Part shown: one piece after another, positions 8,907-17,937 of the stretch
How positions within the stretch are numbered: position 1 is the first letter of the stretch
Layout of the letters: every line of letters starts with the position of its first letter
DNA from: Caballeronia temeraria
GTDB taxonomy: Bacteria; Pseudomonadota; Gammaproteobacteria; Burkholderiales; Burkholderiaceae
DNA length: 64,000 bases
Reading direction: 5' to 3'
Assembly: GCF_001544795.2 (NCBI RefSeq)
Contig: NZ_FCOI02000016.1
Span: 98,865 to 162,864, forward strand
The notes under the pieces: model-generated
Database searches by the model: none
What the model saw: only the letters and a program-made list of their open reading frames with translations
Told to the model about the DNA's origin: nothing
Position numbers and translations under genes: made by a program

Positions 8907-10181
8907 TTAGCTTTGCGGCAGCCGCGCCAGCGCATCGCGCGTAATCAGCGTGACGCCGGATTCCGTGCGGAAGAAGCGCGCGGCGTCGTCGTCCGGATCC
9001 TCGCCGACCACGAGACCTTCGGGCACCGTGCAACCGCGGTCGATCACGACTTTCTGCAAGCGGCAACTCGGCCCGATGGTCACCTGCGGCAACAAGACTG
9101 CCTCATTGATGTTACAGAACGAGTGCACCCGCACCGCCGACGAAAACACCGACTTCGACACCTGCGATCCCGAGATCACGCAGCCGCCACACACGAGCAG
9201 ATTGGTGATCGCGCCTTGCTGGCCGTTCAGATCGCGTACAAACTTGCCCGGCGGCAACTGTTCCTGATTCGTCCAGATCGGCCATTTGCGGTCGTACAAA
9301 TCGAGTTCGGGAATCGTCGATGCCAGATCGAGGTTCGCGGACCAGTAGGCGTCGACGGTACCGACGTCGCGCCAGTACGCGGGCGCTTCCGGATCGCTGC
9401 TCGACGTCACGCACGACATGCCGAACGGATGCGCGATCGCCTTGCCCGTCGTCACGACGCGCGGAATGATGTCCTTGCCGAAATCGTGATCCGTGTTGGA
9501 CGTCTCGATGTTCTCCTGCAGCATGTCGTAGAGATACTTCGCGCTGAACACGTAGATGCCCATGCTCGCGAGCGCGACGTCGGGCTTGCCGGGCATCGCG
9601 GGCGGATCGGCGGGCTTTTCGAGGAAAGCGGTGACGCGGCGGTTCTCGTCGACGTGCATTACGCCGAACGCGACGGCATCCATGCGCGGCACCTCGATGC
9701 AGCCGACCGTGCAGTCCGCGCCGCTCTCCACGTGGTCGAGCACCATGCGCGTGTAATCCATCTTGTAGATGTGGTCGCCCGCCAGCACGATGACGAACTC
9801 CGGCCCGATCGATCGGACGATGTCGAGGTTCTGATACACGGCGTCGGCGGTGCCGCGGTACCAGCTCGAATCGACGCGCTGCTGCGCCGGCCAGATATCG
9901 ATGAACTCGTTGAACTCGCCGCGCAGGAAACCCCAGCCGCGCTGCAGATGGCGGATGAGCGAATGCGCCTTGTATTGCGTGACGACGGCGATGCGGCGAA
10001 TGCCGGAATTGAGGCAGTTGGACAGCGCGAAGTCGATGATGCGGTACTTGCCGCCGAAGTGAACGGCCGGCTTCACGCGCTTGTCGGTGAGCGGTCCGAG
10101 CCTTGTGCCGCGCCCGCCGGCGAGGACGATTGCGAGGGTCGACTTCTGCAAATCGGTGCGATTCTTAGACAACGTCTCCAT
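8907..10181 (-). CDS. glgC: Glucose-1-phosphate adenylyltransferase
   Basis: A 424-residue enzyme that makes ADP-glucose from glucose-1-phosphate and ATP, the committed step of glycogen synthesis. The nucleotidyltransferase signature GGRGTRLGPLTDKRVKPAV is at about 22-40, followed by the FGGKYRIIDFALSNCLNS segment and the left-handed beta-helix regulatory domain toward the C-terminus. AGGAGG stands seven bases before ATG 10181. It is the first gene of the minus-strand glycogen operon and is divergent from pdxY. Confidence 0.96.
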   Translation of the reverse strand: METLSKNRTDLQKSTLAIVLAGGRGTRLGPLTDKRVKPAVHFGGKYRIIDFALSNCLNSGIRRIAVVTQYKAHSLIRHLQRGWGFLRGEFNEFIDIWPAQQRVDSSWYRGTADAVYQNLDIVRSIGPEFVIVLAGDHIYKMDYTRMVLDHVESGADCTVGCIEVPRMDAVAFGVMHVDENRRVTAFLEKPADPPAMPGKPDVALASMGIYVFSAKYLYDMLQENIETSNTDHDFGKDIIPRVVTTGKAIAHPFGMSCVTSSSDPEAPAYWRDVGTVDAYWSANLDLASTIPELDLYDRKWPIWTNQEQLPPGKFVRDLNGQQGAITNLLVCGGCVISGSQVSKSVFSSAVRVHSFCNINEAVLLPQVTIGPSCRLQKVVIDRGCTVPEGLVVGEDPDDDAARFFRTESGVTLITRDALARLPQS

Positions 10182-10644
10182 GTCAGCCTCCTGATTTGAC
10201 CTGCGACTATTGATGTCTTGCCGTGTGTTCGTCCTCGTGTGCTTTCGTTATATCCGTCGATGACGCATTATCCGGCGCGTATTGAAATTCGTGTGCTGAA
10301 GTCGTCCGTTTTTTTCGCAGCGCGATGCAAACGGGTGGCGGCCCAATGCGCCGTCCGGTTCGAGCAATGCGTGTGCCGAACGCGCACGGGCGTGCGGCGG
10401 TGTTGCAGCCGCGCGACCTTTTGGGCCGCCGATCGATCGCATCAGTCGACAAAATACGTCCGCGCAATTTATAACGATCACGCCATGCCGCAGTGCGTCG
10501 AGGCACGGCACAATACGAAGGTTGCACTGCCCGCGCATGGCGTCCACGGGCGTGCCTTCTGGAGCCATCGTCGCGCTGCGCCGCACGACTCCGGCGCGAC
10601 ACACGTTTTACCTGACCGAACACGATCAATCGGGAAAGCAGAAC
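10182..10644. other. Intergenic region between glgC and pdxY
   Basis: These 463 bp hold the divergent promoters. I see no convincing gene: short open frames lack ribosome binding sites. One plausible plus-strand sigma-70 promoter is TCGACA (10446-10451), 18 bp, TATAAC (10470-10475), which would give pdxY a leader of about 160 bases. Confidence 0.35.
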
Positions 10645-11526
10645 ATGAACAACGTCCTGAGCATTCAATCGCATGTGGTGTTCGGCCACGCGGGCAATAG
10701 CGCGGCGGTCTTCCCCATGCGGCGTCTGGGCGTGAACGTCTGGCCGCTCAACACCGTGCAGTTCTCCAATCACACGCAGTACGGCCGCTGGACCGGCAGC
10801 GCATTCGACGCCGAAGAATTGCAGAACGTGATCGAGGGCATCGGCGCCATCGGCGTGCTCGGGCGCTGCAACGCGGTGCTCTCGGGTTATCTCGGCGCGC
10901 CGGAGCAGGGCCGCGCGGTCGTCGAAATCGTGAAGATGGTGAAGGCGGTCAATCCGCGCGCGCTCTTTTTCTGCGATCCGGTCATGGGCCAGACGGGCGG
11001 CTGCACGGTCGCGGGCGGCATCGAGGATTTCCTCGTCACGACGATGCCCGAAATCGCCGATGCGATCATGCCCAATCACGTCGAGCTCGAAAAGCTCGTC
11101 GGGCGCACGATCGAAACGGTGGAAGAAGCCGTCGACGCCTGCCAGGAAGTGCTCGCGCGCGGCCCGCGTATCGTGCTGGTGAAGCATCTGCTCGATCGCA
11201 ACAGCCGCGCCGACACCTTCAACATGCTCGCCGTGACGCCGACCGAAGCGTGGTTCGCGCAGCGTCCGCTGTATCCGTTCGCGCGCCAGCCAGTGGGCGT
11301 CGGCGATCTGACGAGCGCGGTGTTCGTCGCGCGCACCTTGCAGGGCGATTCGCTGCGCACCGCGCTGGAGCACACGCTCGCGGCGGTCAATGCGGTCGTG
11401 AAGGCAACCTACGATGCAGGGCGCTACGAACTGGAGATCGTCGCCTCGCAGGACGAAATCGCGAAGCCGACCGATCGTTTCCCCGCGATCCGCGTGACCG
11501 GCACGGAGACGGTCAAGGGCGGCTAG
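10645..11526 (+). CDS. pdxY: Pyridoxal kinase
   Basis: A 293-residue ribokinase-fold kinase that phosphorylates pyridoxal to pyridoxal 5'-phosphate in the B6 salvage route. The N-terminal SIQSHVVFGHAGNSAAVFPM segment, the CDPVMGQTGG motif and the C-terminal anion-hole region VGVGDLTSAVFVART are typical of PdxY. ATG 10645 matches the family start; the frame is open about 40 codons further upstream but that part has no family resemblance. It stands alone, divergent from glgC and convergent with an IclR gene. Confidence 0.93.
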   Translation: MNNVLSIQSHVVFGHAGNSAAVFPMRRLGVNVWPLNTVQFSNHTQYGRWTGSAFDAEELQNVIEGIGAIGVLGRCNAVLSGYLGAPEQGRAVVEIVKMVKAVNPRALFFCDPVMGQTGGCTVAGGIEDFLVTTMPEIADAIMPNHVELEKLVGRTIETVEEAVDACQEVLARGPRIVLVKHLLDRNSRADTFNMLAVTPTEAWFAQRPLYPFARQPVGVGDLTSAVFVARTLQGDSLRTALEHTLAAVNAVVKATYDAGRYELEIVASQDEIAKPTDRFPAIRVTGTETVKGG

Positions 11527-12317
11527 GTCGCCTCCATCAGCCCGAAACGCCACGACAGACGCCGCGTCGCGGCCAGCAGCGCGCGGGCAAGCGGGCCGTC
11601 GGGGGCGCTGTCGAAGCCGCCCGAGGAGCCGATCAACGCGATGACGAGGCACACGCTGCCGGTGTGATCGAAGACCGGCGCGGCCAGCGTGTGGATGCCG
11701 GGCACCGGCGCGCCGAGCGCGGTGTCGAGACCGCGTTCGCGAATCTCATCGAGCCTTGTGCGATATGTGGCATCGAGCGCCGCGTCCGGTTGCGCGCCCG
11801 CCAGGCGGATGCCGTCCTGCGCCATCAGGCTCGCGAGCATGTCGGCGGGAAGATGCGCCGCGAACACGCGCCCGATCGCCGTATTCACGAGCGACATCGC
11901 CGTGCCGATCCGCAAGCTCACGTGCTGCGGCCGCGCCGATTCCTCCAGCCGGATCACCGTCGGGCCGAGCGGTCCGAGCGCCGCGGCGGCGACCGTCATC
12001 GACGTGCTCGCGGCAAGCGCGACGATCTCGCTTTCCGCGTCGCGGATCGGCGAAAGGCGCTGCAGCGCGATCAGTCCGAGTTCGCGGCTCAACGGGCCGG
12101 CGTGAAAGAGCCCGGCGTCGTCGCGCGCGAGCAGGCCGACCTTCACGAGACTCACCAGATGCGCGAACGCCTTCGCGGGCGGCATGCCGGCGGCGGCCGC
12201 GAGATCGCGCAGCGTGAGCGGCTTGCCCGCCGCGACCAGCGCGCGCAGCAGATCGCCGGTCGCGTCGAGCGCGTTGATGCCGCGCTGCGGCTTCGTGTCT
12301 TCTTCGAACATCGTCAT
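11523..12317 (-). CDS. IclR-family transcriptional regulator (second of a pair)
   Basis: The protein has 264 residues, with an N-terminal winged helix at about 12-70 (LRDLAAAAGMPPAKAFAHLV) and the IclR effector domain, recognised by the IGTAMSLVNTAIGRVFAAHLP and PVPGIHTLAAPVFD segments. The start ATG 12317 overlaps the stop of the preceding IclR gene in an ATGA arrangement, so the two are translationally coupled. The stop overlaps the end of pdxY by 4 bp on the other strand. The two proteins are paralogues and may form a heteromeric regulator of the divergent operon; that is an inference. Confidence 0.88.
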   Translation of the reverse strand: MTMFEEDTKPQRGINALDATGDLLRALVAAGKPLTLRDLAAAAGMPPAKAFAHLVSLVKVGLLARDDAGLFHAGPLSRELGLIALQRLSPIRDAESEIVALAASTSMTVAAAALGPLGPTVIRLEESARPQHVSLRIGTAMSLVNTAIGRVFAAHLPADMLASLMAQDGIRLAGAQPDAALDATYRTRLDEIRERGLDTALGAPVPGIHTLAAPVFDHTGSVCLVIALIGSSGGFDSAPDGPLARALLAATRRLSWRFGLMEAT

Positions 12318-13078
12318 GAAAGCAGTCCGGTGATGTCGCGTGCGGCGTCCTTCAGTGCGTGCGCGAGCGCGCCGTCCCAGTCGACGTCGCAAAGACCGGT
12401 CGGGCCGATCGCCGTCAGCGCGAGCTGCATGCGGCGCGCGCCGTCGAATACCGGGACGCTCATGCTGCTCACGCCGGGACTCGGCGCATCGACACTGCGT
12501 TCGATGCCGCGCGCGCGGATCTCGTCGATGCGCGCCGCCATTTCCGGCGCGACCGCTTCGGCCTGATGCGCGAGCATCGCGGCGACGCGGGCGTCGTTGT
12601 CGAAAGCGCGGAATATGCGGCCCGTCGCCGTCGCCGAAAGCGACATTACGGTGCCGACGTGCAGATTCACGTGCAGCGGATAGCCGCCGCGCTCGTAGCG
12701 CACGATCGTCGGACCCTGCGGCCCGGCCACGCTGACCGCGACGCTCATGCCGGTCGCGAGCGCCAGCGCCGACACGCGCGGCGCGGCCGCCCGGTATGCC
12801 GGCTGATGCTCCAGATTCAGCAGCCCAAGCCTGAGCGAAAGCGGGCCCGGCTCGTAGTTGCCCGTGAGCGCGTCGCGCTTGACCAGACCGAGACGCGTGA
12901 GGCTCACGAGATACGTGTGCGCCTGCGCGCTCGACAGCCCGGCGGCTTCGGCGAGCGTACTGAGCGCGAGCGGTTCGCGGCGCGCGGCGAGGGCATCGAG
13001 CAGGCGCGCGCCGACTTCGACGCTCTGGACGCCGCGCTGTTTCTTTTCTTCGCCTGTTTCGGAACGAGCCAAAGACAC
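12314..13078 (-). CDS. IclR-family transcriptional regulator (first of a pair)
   Basis: From GTG 13078 it has 254 residues beginning with ARSETGEEKKQRGVQSVEVG, the usual start of this IclR group. The DNA-binding domain covers about 20-75 and the effector domain the remainder (HVGTVMSLSATATGRIFRAF, PSPGVSSMSVPVFD). The frame is open further upstream (ATG 13132, TTG 13195) but those extensions would read through the palindromic promoter region, which argues against them. It is divergent from the metallo-beta-lactamase-fold gene and followed by an overlapping IclR paralogue. Confidence 0.82.
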   Translation of the reverse strand: MSLARSETGEEKKQRGVQSVEVGARLLDALAARREPLALSTLAEAAGLSSAQAHTYLVSLTRLGLVKRDALTGNYEPGPLSLRLGLLNLEHQPAYRAAAPRVSALALATGMSVAVSVAGPQGPTIVRYERGGYPLHVNLHVGTVMSLSATATGRIFRAFDNDARVAAMLAHQAEAVAPEMAARIDEIRARGIERSVDAPSPGVSSMSVPVFDGARRMQLALTAIGPTGLCDVDWDGALAHALKDAARDITGLLS

Positions 13079-13161
13079 TCCGCGATTTATAAAGGATGAA
13101 CGAACCGCAGATGTTAGCCGAGCGGGAATCATCGGATGAAGCGATTCGGTATTTACCCGTA

Positions 13162-13187
13162 ATTTGCAAATAGCAAGTAAGCTTGCT
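13162..13187. promoter_or_regulatory. Two adjacent palindromes, candidate IclR operator
   Basis: ATTTGCAAAT (13162-13171) is a perfect 10-bp palindrome, and directly next to it AGCAAG TAAG CTTGCT (13172-13187) is a perfect inverted repeat. Both lie between the divergent IclR pair and the metallo-beta-lactamase-fold gene, where an autoregulated operator is expected. Confidence 0.5.
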
Positions 13188-13254
13188 GTTGACAAAAATC
13201 AGCGTCACGCCGATCATCCACCCATCCCCACGAGAATGGAAGCGAGACACGACC

Positions 13255-14214
13255 ATGGCAAAAGCATTCGCATCGCAGGCCGATCTGGAAGAGAAGAAGA
13301 TCACCTTCACGCAGCTTTCCGACAACGCGTACGCCTACACGGCGGAGGGCGATCCGAACTCGGGCGTGATCATCGGCGACGACGGCGTGCTCATCGTCGA
13401 TACGACCGCGACGCCCGCAATGGCGCAGGACCTCATCGCGAAAATCCGCAGCGTCACCGACAAGCCGATCAAGTACGTCGTGCTGTCGCATTACCACGCG
13501 GTGCGCGTGCTGGGCGCGTCGGCGTATTTCGCGGAAGGCGCGCAGCAGGTCATCGCGAGCCGCGGCACGTACGAAATGATCGTCGAGCGCGGCGAGCAGG
13601 ACATGAAATCGGAGATCGAGCGCTTTCCGCGACTTTTTGCCGGCGTCGAGACGGTGCCCGGCCTCACGTGGCCCACGCTCGTCTTCGAGAAGGAAATCAC
13701 GCTCTTTCTCGGCAAGCTCGAAGTGAAGATCGCGCATCTCGGCTCGGGCCACACGAAGGGCGATACGGTCGTCTGGCTGCCGTCGCAGAAGGTGCTGTTT
13801 TCGGGCGATCTCGTCGAGTACGACGCTGCCTGCTATTGCGGCGACGCGCAGCTCGAAGAATGGCCCGCGACGCTCGAAGCGCTGCGCGCGCTGAAGGCGG
13901 ACAAGCTCGTGCCGGGCCGCGGCCCCGCGCTGCTGTCGCCGGCGGAAGTCGACAAGGGCCTCGACTATACGAAGGACTTCGTCACGACGCTGTTGCAGGC
14001 GGGCCGCGAGGCCGTCGCCGAAAAGCTCGATCTGAAAGGCTCGATGGCGCTTACCCGCCGCGCGATGGATCCGAAGTTCGGCCACGTCTTCATCTACGAG
14101 CACTGCCTGCCGTTCGACGTCTCGCGCGCCTACGACGAAGCGAGCGGCATCAAGCATCCGCGCATCTGGACGGCCCAGCGCGACAAGGACATGTGGGCCG
14201 CCTTGCAGGACTGA
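13255..14214 (+). CDS. Metallo-beta-lactamase-fold hydrolase with altered metal motif
   Basis: A 319-residue MBL-fold protein starting at ATG 13255. Visible fold elements are VIIGDDGVLIVDTTAT, the first His motif SHYHAVRVLGASAY (about 79-92), LGSGHTKGDTVVWLP with the third His, FSGDLVEYDAACYC with the bridging Asp, and a C-terminal EHC. In most family members the first motif is HxHxDH; here the Asp-His pair is replaced by Val-Arg, so one metal site should be changed or lost. It heads a plus-strand unit with an MFS carrier and faces two IclR regulators. The substrate is unknown; uptake and hydrolysis of an organic acid ester or lactone is a guess. Confidence 0.8.
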   Translation: MAKAFASQADLEEKKITFTQLSDNAYAYTAEGDPNSGVIIGDDGVLIVDTTATPAMAQDLIAKIRSVTDKPIKYVVLSHYHAVRVLGASAYFAEGAQQVIASRGTYEMIVERGEQDMKSEIERFPRLFAGVETVPGLTWPTLVFEKEITLFLGKLEVKIAHLGSGHTKGDTVVWLPSQKVLFSGDLVEYDAACYCGDAQLEEWPATLEALRALKADKLVPGRGPALLSPAEVDKGLDYTKDFVTTLLQAGREAVAEKLDLKGSMALTRRAMDPKFGHVFIYEHCLPFDVSRAYDEASGIKHPRIWTAQRDKDMWAALQD

Positions 14215-14322
14215 CGTCCGTCCCTCGCGGCGCGTCGTAGCGAACACGCGCCGCTTCCATCTTTTCCAAGGCGAAAGGCGCGATCAAGACGCCGGCCTTC
14301 TCACGCCCATCTGGAGCGAGAC

Positions 14323-15672
14323 ATGTCGAAGTCGATCAGCACGGCGGCGCTCAGCCCGAGCGCCTCCGCGGACGCGCACGCCCTTTCGGACGACGCGCTG
14401 TTCCGCAAAATCGCGTGGCGCATCATTCCGTTTCTGTTTCTGTGCTACGTGGTGTCGTTTCTGGACCGCATCAATATCGGCTTCGCGCAGTTGCAGATGA
14501 AGCATGATCTCGGCTTCTCCGATGCCATGTACGGCCTCGGCGCCGCCGTCTTTTACATCGGCTACGTGCTCTTCGAAGTGCCGAGCAATCTGCTGCTCGC
14601 GAAGTTCGGCGCGCGCCGCACCTTCACGCGGATCATGCTGCTGTGGGGCGCGGCGTCGGTCGGCATGATGTTCGTGTCGACGGCAGGCCACTTCTATCTG
14701 CTGCGCTTTCTGCTCGGCGTGTTCGAAGCGGGTTTTTTCCCCGGCATCGTGCTTTATCTGACGTACTGGTTTCCGGCGAAACGGCGCGCGGGCGTGATGT
14801 CGGTATTCTTCGCGGGCGTGGCCGTGGCGGGCGTGTTCGGCGGACTCGTGTCGGGCTGGATCATGCGCGACATGGCGGGCGTCATGGGCCTGCACGGCTG
14901 GCAGTGGATGTTCGCGATCGAAGGCGTGCCCGCGGTGCTGCTCGGCCTGATTGCGCGGCGCATGCTCGTGGACACGCCGCGCGATGCGCACTGGCTGACG
15001 TCGGCAGATAAGGAACGCCTTGCCGCGCTGCGCGGGGAATCGAACGCCGATGCCGATGCACACGGCCATCGCGGCATGCTCGACGCGCTGCGCAATCCGC
15101 GCGTCTATCTCTTTGCGTTCATCTACTTTTCGCTGACGTGCGCGTCGCTGACACTCAGTTTCTGGATGCCGCTGATGATCCGCGATTTCGGCGTCACCGA
15201 TGTCGTGTCCGTCAGTCTCTACACCGTCGTGCCGAACGCGATCGGCGCGGTGGGGCTGATTCTGATCGCGCGCCATTCTGATCGCATCGCCGAGCGGCGC
15301 AAGCACTTCGCGTGCTGCACGGTCGGCGGCGGCATCGCGCTCGCGGCCCTGACGCTGCATTTCCCGAGCTTTCCGCTGATGCTCGCGATTCTCTCGCTCG
15401 CCGCGACGCTGATCTTCGCCGCGCTGCCGATTTTCTGGGCCGTGCCCGCGAGCCATCTGCCGGGCAAGAGCGCGGCGGCGGGCATCGCGTTCATCAGCAG
15501 TATCGGCATCACGAGCGGAATCGTCAGTCCGTGGGTGATCGGCCAGATCCGCACCGCGACGGGCAGCATGGATCTCGCCGTGCATCTGCTCGCGTTGCTG
15601 CTCTTCGCGAGCGGCGCCGCGCTGATGTTCGGCTTGCGCGGCGATGCGTCGTCAAACGCACACGCTCATTGA
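14323..15672 (+). CDS. MFS transporter, anion:cation symporter (ACS) family
   Basis: A 449-residue inner-membrane carrier with twelve predicted helices and a central cytoplasmic loop around 215-240. The N-terminal signature FLDRINIGFAQLQMKHDLG followed by YGLGAAVFYIGYVLFEVPSN is diagnostic for the ACS family (phthalate, tartrate, glucarate and similar organic-acid permeases). GGAGCGAGAC precedes ATG 14323. It lies 108 bp after the MBL-fold gene and probably imports that enzyme's substrate. The last 7 bp overlap the convergent gene. Confidence 0.9.
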   Translation: MSKSISTAALSPSASADAHALSDDALFRKIAWRIIPFLFLCYVVSFLDRINIGFAQLQMKHDLGFSDAMYGLGAAVFYIGYVLFEVPSNLLLAKFGARRTFTRIMLLWGAASVGMMFVSTAGHFYLLRFLLGVFEAGFFPGIVLYLTYWFPAKRRAGVMSVFFAGVAVAGVFGGLVSGWIMRDMAGVMGLHGWQWMFAIEGVPAVLLGLIARRMLVDTPRDAHWLTSADKERLAALRGESNADADAHGHRGMLDALRNPRVYLFAFIYFSLTCASLTLSFWMPLMIRDFGVTDVVSVSLYTVVPNAIGAVGLILIARHSDRIAERRKHFACCTVGGGIALAALTLHFPSFPLMLAILSLAATLIFAALPIFWAVPASHLPGKSAAAGIAFISSIGITSGIVSPWVIGQIRTATGSMDLAVHLLALLLFASGAALMFGLRGDASSNAHAH

Positions 15673-16148
15673 GGCATGGCGGCGGCCGCCATCGCCCTGA
15701 AGTTCTCGGGCGTGGCGAAGGCGAGATATTCGGACTGCATCTCGGGTGTGAGGAATTCGAGCATCGTCGAGTTTTCGATCCAGAATTCGATCACATGGAA
15801 GAAGTTGTCGCCACGCGTGCAGCGCACCGCGCGCCAGCCTTCGCGCTCGCCGATCGCGATGACTTCCTCAGTGCTCAGTTTCGTCGCGATGGCCATGTGG
15901 AACGCGCTGTACTGCGGCCGCTTGATCGTATCCGCGCCGTAGCTGACGCTCTCCTCGTGGCCGCCGCCCGGCGTGATGACCTGATCGCTCGGATACACCT
16001 CGATGATGCTGCCGCGATCGTCGCCGGCCACCGCCATCCAGGCGTCGGGAAACGGCGAGAAGGGCGCGGCGAAGCCGCTCCACAGTTCGGCGAGCACCTG
16101 CGCGACGTGTTGCGGATCGTTGGCGGGAATGGAGGCGTGGAAGATCAT
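15666..16148 (-). CDS. Conserved hypothetical protein, 160 aa
   Basis: A soluble protein of 160 residues with no signal or membrane segment. It opens with MIFHASIPANDPQHVAQVLA, a pattern of short beta-strands and helices reminiscent of vicinal-oxygen-chelate (glyoxalase/dioxygenase) folds: two alpha-beta modules, with His4 near the start and His-Glu pairs in the middle (GGGHEESVSYG, NFFHVIEFW). The fold suggestion is weak. It is transcribed alone, convergent with the MFS gene, and nothing nearby explains its role. Confidence 0.65.
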   Translation of the reverse strand: MIFHASIPANDPQHVAQVLAELWSGFAAPFSPFPDAWMAVAGDDRGSIIEVYPSDQVITPGGGHEESVSYGADTIKRPQYSAFHMAIATKLSTEEVIAIGEREGWRAVRCTRGDNFFHVIEFWIENSTMLEFLTPEMQSEYLAFATPENFRAMAAAAMPQ

Positions 16149-16288
16149 CGCGATGAACTCCTGTGGACGTGAGGAGGGCTGCGCGGCGATGTTTCGTGTC
16201 GCGTGCCGGGGTGTCGGTTCGCAGTGCTACGGTGTGCCGGCATTCTTGCAGAGTCTATTGTTATGAGTGTTTTCATACGCGTCATGAC

Positions 16289-16804
16289 TCAGTGCTTATC
16301 CGACAAACGCTGATAAAAAAGCAGATCGAGCTCCGGCGCCTTGCCCGTCAGCGCGGTGAGCAGCGCATGCGCCTGTCCGCGATGATGCGTCTGGTGATTG
16401 AACCAGTGCGCGAGCGCGGGCATGAGCGGCTGCGTCATCAGCTCGGGCGTCGAAACACGCTTGTAGCTGATCGTGCCGGTCAGCGCTTCGGGCGTCAGGC
16501 CGCTCACATAGGCAACGATGCGCGCGTCTTCTTCGCGGCGCGCCGTTTCGAGCGCGGGAAAAGTGTCGAAGAGAATCGCATCCAGCCGCTCGGGCGCAAC
16601 GCCTTCGCCCGTGAAGCGACACATCCAGACGCGATCCGTCACGAGCAGATGATTGAGCGTGCCGTGCACGGACTTGAAAAACGCGCCGCGGTCGGCGCGA
16701 TAGTCCGCGTCGGACAGTGCGCGCGCCGCGTCGTAGAGCCTCGTGTTGGCCCACGCGTTGTAGCGCGCGAACATGTCGAAATGCTTTTTGAGCAGGTCTT
16801 GCAT
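16289..16804 (-). CDS. DinB/YfiT-family protein
   Basis: The 171-residue all-helical DinB-fold protein has the characteristic start LLKKHFDMFARYNAWANTRLYDA, a metal-ligand His in TLNHLLVTDRVWM, and the C-terminal pair in HWFNHQTHHRGQAHALLT. These three histidine positions form the metal site of the superfamily, which includes bacillithiol and mycothiol-dependent transferases and many uncharacterised damage-inducible proteins. The specific reaction is not predictable. It is monocistronic. Confidence 0.85.
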   Translation of the reverse strand: MQDLLKKHFDMFARYNAWANTRLYDAARALSDADYRADRGAFFKSVHGTLNHLLVTDRVWMCRFTGEGVAPERLDAILFDTFPALETARREEDARIVAYVSGLTPEALTGTISYKRVSTPELMTQPLMPALAHWFNHQTHHRGQAHALLTALTGKAPELDLLFYQRLSDKH

Positions 16805-16876
16805 GGCGGGAATCTCCGTCGTGGCAGTGACATTCGCGTTCCTGCACGATATTAAGCCACTACCACAGACGACCGT

Positions 16877-17746
16877 TCACGACGCCGACGCGAACGCGCC
16901 GATATCCGTGGTCAGACGCGCTGCATCGCTGAGAAAGACGCCGTGCGGCGCGCCTTCGTAGACGACGAGGCGTGCGTTCGGGATCAGGCGGGCGGTGCGC
17001 TCAGAAGTCAGTTCGAGCGGATTCGACACATCGCGATCGCCTTGCACGATGAGCGTCGGCACGTCGATGTCGCGCAATTCGTTGCGGAAATCGCCACGAT
17101 TCACGGTTTCGTTGCACGCGAAGAGCGCGTGATGCGACGTGCGCAACGCCATTTCCCGAATCCACTCGATCATCGCCTCCGAGGCACCCGGTCCCGCGAA
17201 CGGACGGGCGTTGCCGGCGAGCCATTGCGGATAGTCCGTCATCAGGTCTTTCTGGAAGGCATCGGCATAAGCGGGGTCGACGCCGTCGGGATTGTCAGAC
17301 GTTCGCGCGAGCATCGGCAATGTCGATGCGATCAACGCAAGCCGCGCGACCCGCGCGCTGCCGTGACGCGTGAGATAGCGCACGGCTTCCGCGCCGCCCA
17401 TCGAGTAGCCGACGAGCGTAACGTCCGACAGATCGAGCGCCTCGATGACGGCGGCGAGGTCGTCCGCGAGCGTGTCGTAGTCGTAGCCGCCGCCCGGATC
17501 GCTGGAACGGCCGTGGCCGCGCCGGTCATAGGCGACGCAGCGAAAGCCTTGTCGCGTGAGCGGCAACATCTGATACGCCCACATGTCGCCCGGCAGCGAA
17601 TAGCTGGGAACGAAGACGATGATTCTGCCGTTGCTGCGCGCGGCTTCGGGCCGCCAGTCGCGATAAAACAGTTCGACGCCGTCACCGCTCGCGATAAAAC
17701 CCGGACGGGCGATTTCGACGTTGCTTCGCTGGCGCTTCTCGGACAT
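16877..17746 (-). CDS. Alpha/beta hydrolase
   Basis: A 289-residue hydrolase of the non-heme haloperoxidase/esterase type, starting at ATG 17746 with GAGGAG upstream. It shows the oxyanion segment VFVPSYSLPGDMW, the AYDRRGHGRSS motif, the nucleophile elbow GYSMGG with its Ser, an acid residue in VQGDRDVSNP, and the catalytic His in EGAPHGVFLSD. Length is normal. A longer frame to 18109 exists but has no family resemblance. A strong minus-strand hairpin-terminator lies 88 bases before its start, so its expression could be attenuated from an upstream start. Confidence 0.88.
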   Translation of the reverse strand: MSEKRQRSNVEIARPGFIASGDGVELFYRDWRPEAARSNGRIIVFVPSYSLPGDMWAYQMLPLTRQGFRCVAYDRRGHGRSSDPGGGYDYDTLADDLAAVIEALDLSDVTLVGYSMGGAEAVRYLTRHGSARVARLALIASTLPMLARTSDNPDGVDPAYADAFQKDLMTDYPQWLAGNARPFAGPGASEAMIEWIREMALRTSHHALFACNETVNRGDFRNELRDIDVPTLIVQGDRDVSNPLELTSERTARLIPNARLVVYEGAPHGVFLSDAARLTTDIGAFASAS

Positions 17747-17833
17747 GTCCGTCTCCTCGACGATGATTGGTGTGACTGAATCGTCGCAGGAGAAAGCGAG
17801 GCGGACAATTACGTCGAAGGTAATAGGCCGCGT

Positions 17834-17904
17834 GCAAAAAAGAGCCGCCTGAAACGGCGGCAAGAGTGCGTCCGCTTGTGGGCTCGTTTGTCGAGAGCGG
17901 ACGC
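17834..17904 (-). ncRNA. Candidate small RNA with two hairpins and intrinsic terminator
   Basis: Read on the minus strand, the stretch begins with a long stem (GCGTCCGCT at 17904-17896 pairing with AGCGGACGC at 17876-17868), with an inner CTCG/CGAG stem inside its loop. A 6-base link leads to GCCGCC GTTTCA GGCGGC (17861-17844), followed by TCTTTTTTGC. A perfect TTGACA lies at 17938-17933, which would place transcription start almost exactly at the first stem; the -10 (TGTCTC) is poor. No minus-strand gene lies upstream to need this terminator. The alternative is a leader attenuator for the hydrolase gene. Confidence 0.5.
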
Positions 17905-17937
17905 TTGAGGAGACAAGTCGACGAAGCCAGTATGTCA

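Noticed and set aside
6864..10199. A plus-strand open frame of 1111 codons across glgA and glgC
   Set aside because: It lies antisense to two clearly recognised enzymes, is Arg-rich and has no family resemblance: a GC-driven shadow.
10218..10700. Short open frames between glgC and pdxY
   Set aside because: No ribosome sites, no family resemblance, and they overlap the promoter region.
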